Source: Bordetella parapertussis (lineage in GTDB: Bacteria > Pseudomonadota > Gammaproteobacteria > Burkholderiales > Burkholderiaceae_B). Taken from it: DNA of 64,000 nt. The notes under the pieces were generated by a model. It saw only the letters and a list, made by a program, of their open reading frames with translations. It did not search any database and was not told the DNA's origin. Location: positions 14,545 to 78,544 of the forward strand of contig CAMDNZ010000011.1 in the NCBI GenBank assembly GCA_945903445.1, written 5' to 3'. The translations under genes and the position numbers were made by a program. Below are positions 63,127 to 64,000 of the stretch, piece by piece. How positions within the stretch are numbered: position 1 is the stretch's first letter; each line of letters starts with the position of its first letter.

Positions 63127-63137
63127 GTCAGCGTCGC

Positions 63138-64000
63138 TCACAGCTCGATGCCGCCGCGCTCGGCGACGGTATGCATGTCCTTGTCGCCCCGACCGGACAG
63201 GTTGACCAGAATGATGGCGTCGCGGCCGAGCCCCGGCGCCAGCTTGACCGCATGGGCGATGGCGTGAGCCGATTCGAGCGCGGGCATGATGCCTTCGGTG
63301 CGGCAGCAGTCGTGAAACGCCTGCAAGGCTTCGTCGTCGGTGATGCCGACGTAGGAAGCTCGGCCCGAGTCGTTGAGCCAGGCGTGTTCGGGGCCGACGC
63401 CGGGATAGTCCAGACCCGCCGAGACCGAATGGGTTTCCTGCACTTGGCCGTCTTCGTTTTGCATCACGTAGGTGCGATTGCCGTGCAAGACGCCAACCTG
63501 GCCCGCTGCGATGGATGCGGCATGCCGCCCGGAAGAGACGCCCTCGCCTGCGGCCTCGACGCCCACCAGTTGCACGCCAGCGAACGGAATGTAGGGATAA
63601 AAAATGCCCATGGCGTTGGAGCCGCCGCCGACCGCGGCGATCACCACGTCGGGCTGGCGACCGGCCAGCGTCGGCATCTCGGCAATGCACTCGTTGCCGA
63701 TGACGCATTGAAAATCGCGCACCATCTGCGGATATGGGTGCGGCCCCGCCACGGTGCCGATGATGTAGAAGGTGTCTTCGACGTTGGCGACCCAGTCGCG
63801 CATCGCTTCGTTCAAGGCATCTTTCAAGGTGCGCGAACCCGATTCGACCGGAACCACCTTCGCACCCAACAATTTCATGCGATAGACGTTCGATGCCTGA
63901 CGGCGGATATCCTCGCTACCCATGTAGACCACGCATTCCATACCATAACGGGCCGCGACGGTGGCCGTAGCCACGCCATGTTGTCCGGCACCGGTCTCGG
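63138..64000 (-). CDS. trpB: Tryptophan synthase beta subunit (5' end outside window)
   Basis: PLP enzyme condensing indole with serine. The visible frame begins at the window edge with ETGAGQHGVA, the conserved segment following the PLP-lysine region. It contains VGGGSNAMGIFYPYI (phosphate site), HSVSAGLDYPGVGPEHAWL and the C-terminal LVNLSGRGDKDMHTVAE. Roughly the N-terminal 110 residues, including the PLP lysine, lie beyond 64000. Confidence 0.97.
   Translation of the reverse strand, partial: ETGAGQHGVATATVAARYGMECVVYMGSEDIRRQASNVYRMKLLGAKVVPVESGSRTLKDALNEAMRDWVANVEDTFYIIGTVAGPHPYPQMVRDFQCVIGNECIAEMPTLAGRQPDVVIAAVGGGSNAMGIFYPYIPFAGVQLVGVEAAGEGVSSGRHAASIAAGQVGVLHGNRTYVMQNEDGQVQETHSVSAGLDYPGVGPEHAWLNDSGRASYVGITDDEALQAFHDCCRTEGIMPALESAHAIAHAVKLAPGLGRDAIILVNLSGRGDKDMHTVAERGGIEL

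Overview
The window is a chromosomal segment of a GC-rich betaproteobacterium, most likely Alcaligenaceae of the Bordetella/Achromobacter type. The basis is protein style, a tmRNA tag of the beta-proteobacterial (A)N-x-ERFALAA type, and classic gene blocks: gyrA-serC, ompA-ubiG-gph, acpP-fab, and rpoE-rseA-rseB-degP-lepA-lepB-rnc-era-recO. Species cannot be fixed from the sequence alone. Most of the window is ordinary housekeeping DNA.

Layout. 1-3766: serC (cut by the window edge) and gyrA, leftward. 4164-6234: ompA, ubiG, gph, rightward. 6411-6777: tmRNA (ssrA), followed by an A+T-richer orphan gene (alpha/beta-hydrolase-like with a helical tail), a YeeE/YedE sulfur-compound transporter and a COG3146 acyltransferase-like protein. 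11103-11638: a YtjA-type membrane peptide and a BON-domain protein. 11714-14806: phaR, phaB, phaC (polyhydroxyalkanoate). 14876-17517: pgeF, rluD and divergent bamD. 17601-21201: a UMF1-type transporter, a GlcG-like protein and prpE. 21499-23614: an NlpC/P60 lipoprotein, a DUF2325 gene with a probable Fur-controlled promoter, and a CysB-type regulator. 23709-27166: lptF and divergent pepA-holC plus a small conserved gene.

27269-34264 is the accessory region and the main find. It holds five intact genes and two wrecked copies of a secreted protein family that aligns along its whole length with the pertussis toxin S1 subunit (PtxA). Precursor lengths (262-276 aa), Sec signal peptides and the Cys41-equivalent cysteine match S1. 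The NAD-binding arginine, the active-site histidine and the Ser-Thr-Ser motif of S1 are replaced in all five. No B subunits and no Ptl secretion genes are present. The array looks like a repeatedly duplicated, decaying and diversifying family of pseudo-ADP-ribosyltransferases, with a BAX-inhibitor-like membrane protein gene (yccA family) in its midst.

34428-43318 (leftward) is the envelope-stress sigma factor operon running down to recO. It is preceded by a probable ygfX-like gene and by fatty-acid genes fabF, acpP, fabG, fabD, fabH, plsX, then rpmF and a YceD-like gene, up to 50271. 50702-53080: maf, an RsmI-type methylase and an AmiD-like lipoprotein amidase, rightward. 53044-56359: msrQ, msrP, a HAD phosphatase and rluC, leftward. 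57014-60322: rne with a long leader. 60555-64000: pagL (lipid A deacylase), accD, trpA and the start-less end of trpB, leftward.
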